From: Candidatus Latescibacterota bacterium
GTDB taxonomy: Bacteria; Latescibacterota; UBA2968; UBA8231
NCBI GenBank assembly: GCA_022826515.1
Contig: JAJDUT010000050.1
Coordinates: 1-26,435 of the forward strand
Direction of reading: 5' to 3'
DNA length: 26,435 nt
Positions 23,319-26,435 of the stretch are shown here, piece by piece. How positions within the stretch are numbered: the stretch's first letter is position 1; each line of letters opens with the position of its first letter. Both the position numbers and the translations under genes were made by a program. The notes beneath the pieces are model-generated. The model was not told where the DNA came from and did no database searches. It worked only from the letters and a program-made list of their open reading frames with translations.

Positions 23319-24794
23319 TCACGCCCGCCACAAGTCGAGCTGGGGCCTGTCGCCGATTTGGATCAGCGATCCGGCCGCTTCAAGGGGCATGCGCCCGCCA
23401 ATGCAGTACGTACACAAGTCGCGCTCGGGCAGGCCGGCGCGCGCAAAGGCATCTAGCATCCCCTGCTGCGACAAATAAATCACCGGCATCCCCATCGCCT
23501 CACCGATGGCCTCGGCCGTGCGCCCACGCGCGATAAACTCGTCGCCCGGCGGCGGGTCCGGCGGCATATCCACCCCAAAGGAGCATCCCCTCGGCACGCC
23601 ATCGTCGCCAATGATGCCAATCGGCGGCGTGTAGCTCACCAAATAGGCCTGCTCGACGCCAGCTTCCTCGTAGAGCAGGTCGCAGGCGCGCTTGGAATTG
23701 TTGCCGCGAATGATGCTGTCGTCGATCAGGATCACGGTCTTGCCTTTGAGCCTTTGCGCCATCCCAGGCAAGAGGTGCAGATTTTGGTCGATCGACTCTT
23801 TGCGCTCGCCAGCGGTTGAGCCTTGGAACGAGCGCTCGCCGCGCATCTTGTAGAACACGGGTTCAAAGGGCAGTTCCGCCTGCTTGGCGTAGGCGCGGGC
23901 CGCCACCTCGGGGCAGCGCGGCAAATACGTAACCAAATCGACGTCAGGCGGCAGAAATTCCTCGCTGAGCATCTCCCCCAGCGATTCGCGGATGCGGCGC
24001 ACGCTGACGCCGTTGATAATCGAGTCGAGGTCGGTGATGTAGTTCCATTCAAAAAAGCAATAAGCGAGGTTGGTCGAGACCACAACTTTCTTGTTATAGC
24101 TCCCTTCAGGCGTGAGAGAGTAGATCGCTCCCGGTTCCAAGTCCTCGACGTATTCGCCACCGTTTTTGCGGAAGGCGATGTCCTCCGAGGCCATCACGTA
24201 CTTGCCGTCTTTCCAGCCGAGTACCCCGGGTTTGATTCCGGTGCGATCGCGTATTGCGATCACGTCGCGCTCGCGCTTGTCGGCAATGGCCAAGGTATAG
24301 GCACCCGGTACTTCTTTGAGGAAGTTGTGCGCGCCGCGCTCGCGGTAGAGGTAGAGCAAAGCCTCCGTATCGCAGCTCGAATACAGGGGCAAAGGAGCCG
24401 AATCTTGGAAGAAGGCCCGGTCAACTTGGCCGTTGTGGACGGCCGCCATGTCGCAATCCCAGATCAGGATGTGGTTGTCGCGGTGTTCGACCGTGCCGCC
24501 GATGACGTGCGGATGCGCCTCCTCGAGGATTTTGTCCTTCGAGCCTCGGGTGGCGTAGCGCACGTGGGCCATGTAGGTGTGGTAATTGGGGCTGAGGAAA
24601 ATTTTGTGGAGGTCGGTTACGTCAAAGCGCGAGACCCCGCCCTTCCACTTAATCACGTCGATGCGGCCATCGCCTACTGCAGCAATACCGGCCGCCTCCC
24701 GGCCCCGATGCTGTAGCGAATGAATAAAGCGGTAGGCGTCGTGCAGAGAGTGGGCTACGGTCAAACCACAGTTGTGGCGAACGACTTCGGCCAT
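23319..24794 (-). CDS. purF: amidophosphoribosyltransferase (PurF family), divergent Fe-S/propeptide type
   Basis: 491 residues from ATG 24794, with GAGGA 7 bp upstream; the longer frame to 24833 has no support. PurF makes phosphoribosylamine from PRPP and glutamine, the first purine step. The class II glutaminase nucleophile would be Cys9 after an 8-residue propeptide (MAEVVRHN), as in Bacillus-type enzymes. SLQHRGREAAGI, HVRYATRGS and HNGQ are glutaminase-domain phrases. The PRPP loop is ILIDDSIIRGNNS (about 355-367), where most enzymes have RGTTS. Cys246 (in CFFEW), Cys404, Cys461 and Cys464 sit where Bacillus PurF binds its Fe4S4 cluster. The sequence is far from typical PurF elsewhere, so it may be a second, specialised paralogue. 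No other purine gene is nearby. Confidence 0.8.
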   Translation of the reverse strand: MAEVVRHNCGLTVAHSLHDAYRFIHSLQHRGREAAGIAAVGDGRIDVIKWKGGVSRFDVTDLHKIFLSPNYHTYMAHVRYATRGSKDKILEEAHPHVIGGTVEHRDNHILIWDCDMAAVHNGQVDRAFFQDSAPLPLYSSCDTEALLYLYRERGAHNFLKEVPGAYTLAIADKRERDVIAIRDRTGIKPGVLGWKDGKYVMASEDIAFRKNGGEYVEDLEPGAIYSLTPEGSYNKKVVVSTNLAYCFFEWNYITDLDSIINGVSVRRIRESLGEMLSEEFLPPDVDLVTYLPRCPEVAARAYAKQAELPFEPVFYKMRGERSFQGSTAGERKESIDQNLHLLPGMAQRLKGKTVILIDDSIIRGNNSKRACDLLYEEAGVEQAYLVSYTPPIGIIGDDGVPRGCSFGVDMPPDPPPGDEFIARGRTAEAIGEAMGMPVIYLSQQGMLDAFARAGLPERDLCTYCIGGRMPLEAAGSLIQIGDRPQLDLWRA

Positions 24795-24872
24795 AGACGT
24801 TCCTCGCGGCAAAATGTCAAGGGATTGTAACAAAAAGTACGAGTGACCGCGCCATACGGCAAGGCCGCAGTG

Positions 24873-26237
24873 CTACAACGCCAAAATCAGCCCTTGCGCC
24901 AATAGCGAATCAACCGTCTGGGCAAACGCCGCGGTCGCCTCCTCGACATCTTGGTCCGTGTGCGCCGACGAGAGCACGCCGCCGGTGGAACTCATGTTAT
25001 CGACCCCGTAAAAGCGCAGATGGCGCTGGTACTCTTCAATCAGCTTCCCCGGCATCCCCTTGAGCCGCTCGGCCTCGGTCGTGTGCAAATCCGCCCGGCT
25101 CTGGGCCTTTTGCACGCGCTGGCGATCGGTTTCAAAATAGACGTGGAACGTCGAACACACCCCGTACACGTACCCTGCGATGCCTCGGCGCTCCAGTACT
25201 TCGTCCCAAGCGACACGCAGTTCAGCGGCGCGGGCGTTGGCTTGGTCTATCGGCTCGCCCGTGGCCACGCGCTTGAGCACGGCGATTCCAGCCGTGGCCG
25301 AAAGCGGTGCCCCGTTAAAAGTCCCTTGATGCGTCACCCGCGGGCGGGCATCGCCCGTCACGTCGAAGAGTTCCATAATGTCCGCCCGCCCCACCACGGC
25401 CCCGCCGGGCATGCCGCCGGCGACCACCTTGGCAAAACAAGACAGGTCCGGCCGCATCCCGTAGAGCACTTGCGCACCGCCTGGACTAAAGCGGAAGCCG
25501 GTGACCACTTCGTCGAAAATCAGCACTACCCCGCGCACGCTGGTCATCGTTTGCAGATCGCGCAAAAACTCCGGTGCCAAAGGCACTCGTCCCCACGACC
25601 CTCCCGACGGCTCGATAATCGCCGCCGCAATGTCGCTGTCGGCATCGAGGACATCGGCGACTTGGTTCGCATCTCCCGCTGGCACGCAGACCACGTGCTC
25701 GCGCACCTGCGGCGGGATGCCCAACGAGCCGTCCGCGTCAAAGGGCGGCTGCACGCCGCGCATCACGTCGTCGTGCCAGCCGTGGAAGTGGCCAGCAAAG
25801 CGCAGGATCTTGCGGCGGCCGGTAAACGCCCGCGCCAAACGCAGCGCCAGCAGGGTGGCCTCCGTCCCCGAATTGACCAAGCGCACGCGCTCGGCCGAGG
25901 GAACCAGCGCTTGTATGCGTTCGGCCCACTCGATGTGCAGTGGATGGTCGTTGCCAAAGTGCGTCCCGCGCCCCACCGCCTCGGCGATGGCTTCTACGAC
26001 TTCGGCGAGTGCGTGCCCCAAGAGCAGGGCCCCATTGCCGAGCAGGAAGTCGATGTACTCGTTGCCATCGACATCCCACTTGCGGCCGCCAGCCCCCCGC
26101 TCGATGTAGAGCGGCATCGGCATCGCGTAGCGCAGGTCGTGCCCAGCCTTGCCGCCGAGCGCCTTGCAGGCGCGGACAAAGTACTCCTGCGACCGGGGGC
26201 GCGCCGCGCCGTATTGCTCGTATATCTGGTTGCTCAT
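24873..26237 (-). CDS. class III PLP aminotransferase, glutamate-1-semialdehyde aminomutase-like
   Basis: 454 residues from ATG 26237, with AAAGG about 10 bp upstream; the frame to 26306 is an unsupported extension. Family signs are VNSGTEATLLALRLAR (121-136, phosphate-binding), HFHGWHD (150-156), FDEVVTGFRF with Asp242 contacting the PLP ring nitrogen, and the Schiff-base lysine Lys270 in FAKVVAGGMPGGAVVG. This signature is of the GSAM (HemL)/aminotransferase class III group. The sequence does not look like canonical HemL of haem synthesis and no other tetrapyrrole genes are near, so the substrate is open; many such paralogues act in secondary or amino-acid metabolism. It is 78 bp upstream of the PurF gene on the same strand. 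An IS element ends just upstream of its start, so its original promoter may be displaced. Confidence 0.85.
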   Translation of the reverse strand: MSNQIYEQYGAARPRSQEYFVRACKALGGKAGHDLRYAMPMPLYIERGAGGRKWDVDGNEYIDFLLGNGALLLGHALAEVVEAIAEAVGRGTHFGNDHPLHIEWAERIQALVPSAERVRLVNSGTEATLLALRLARAFTGRRKILRFAGHFHGWHDDVMRGVQPPFDADGSLGIPPQVREHVVCVPAGDANQVADVLDADSDIAAAIIEPSGGSWGRVPLAPEFLRDLQTMTSVRGVVLIFDEVVTGFRFSPGGAQVLYGMRPDLSCFAKVVAGGMPGGAVVGRADIMELFDVTGDARPRVTHQGTFNGAPLSATAGIAVLKRVATGEPIDQANARAAELRVAWDEVLERRGIAGYVYGVCSTFHVYFETDRQRVQKAQSRADLHTTEAERLKGMPGKLIEEYQRHLRFYGVDNMSSTGGVLSSAHTDQDVEEATAAFAQTVDSLLAQGLILAL

Positions 26238-26293
26238 TGATCTTTGCCTTTCTTCAATACACGACATCCAGATTTCCGTTAGGTGTGCTTGGG

Positions 26294-26435
<142 letters not shown>

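Noticed and set aside
24951..26240. 429-codon open frame on the plus strand
   Set aside because: Fully antisense to the aminotransferase, which has clear PLP motifs; the frame is rich in His, Arg, Ala and Pro with no family resemblance.

Overview
The window is GC-rich, compact bacterial DNA from a diderm (Gram-negative) organism. It carries lipoprotein signals, a beta-barrel-like outer-membrane candidate, FlgD/CHU_C-type C-terminal Ig domains, a DUF6785-type membrane protein, CRTAC1/FG-GAP proteins and a CBM9-like secreted protein. This mix recalls uncultured FCB-superphylum or neighbouring lineages (Latescibacterota- or Poribacteria-like). That placement is an inference; no rRNA or other phylogenetic marker is present.

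Left part (1-15064, all + strand): the 3' end of a DUF6785-type polytopic membrane protein, then a very tight set of genes. These are a parvulin-type prolyl isomerase lipoprotein, a TPR protein, a TPR + FG-GAP + ASPIC/UnbV (CRTAC1-like) putative lipoprotein, and a 1003-residue secreted discoidin-like protein ending in a FlgD/CHU_C-like domain. Spacing is 3 bp or a 4-bp start/stop overlap from 3159 to 6923, so translational coupling is likely. Two short gaps follow, each holding a simple repeat, leading to an 887-residue secreted/outer-membrane candidate and a GT-C glycosyltransferase fused to TPRs.

Middle (15157-19513): two divergently transcribed paralogues of the 1003-residue protein. All three share a central domain with an RTRTG motif, a NP(F/L)TPNGDG(I/V)N-containing terminal Ig domain and a chain end of the form (A/S)VAY. 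Together with the chaperone-like lipoprotein, TPR proteins and barrel candidate, this looks like an undescribed surface-export or surface-assembly locus and its cargo. That is the main hypothesis here.

Right part (19514-26435): a CBM9-like secreted protein with a strong ribosome site and terminator; a FitA/VapB-type antitoxin followed by a VapC toxin gene cut off after 29 codons by a second copy of the same terminator-bearing repeat; a small coiled-coil membrane protein with a perfect 33-bp internal duplication; divergent creatininase-family and DUF4380-like genes; a divergent Fe-S-type amidophosphoribosyltransferase; a GSAM-like class III aminotransferase; and the C-terminal end of an IS110-family transposase running off the right edge.

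No rRNA, tRNA or CRISPR array was seen. No gene-free stretch exceeds 300 bp.
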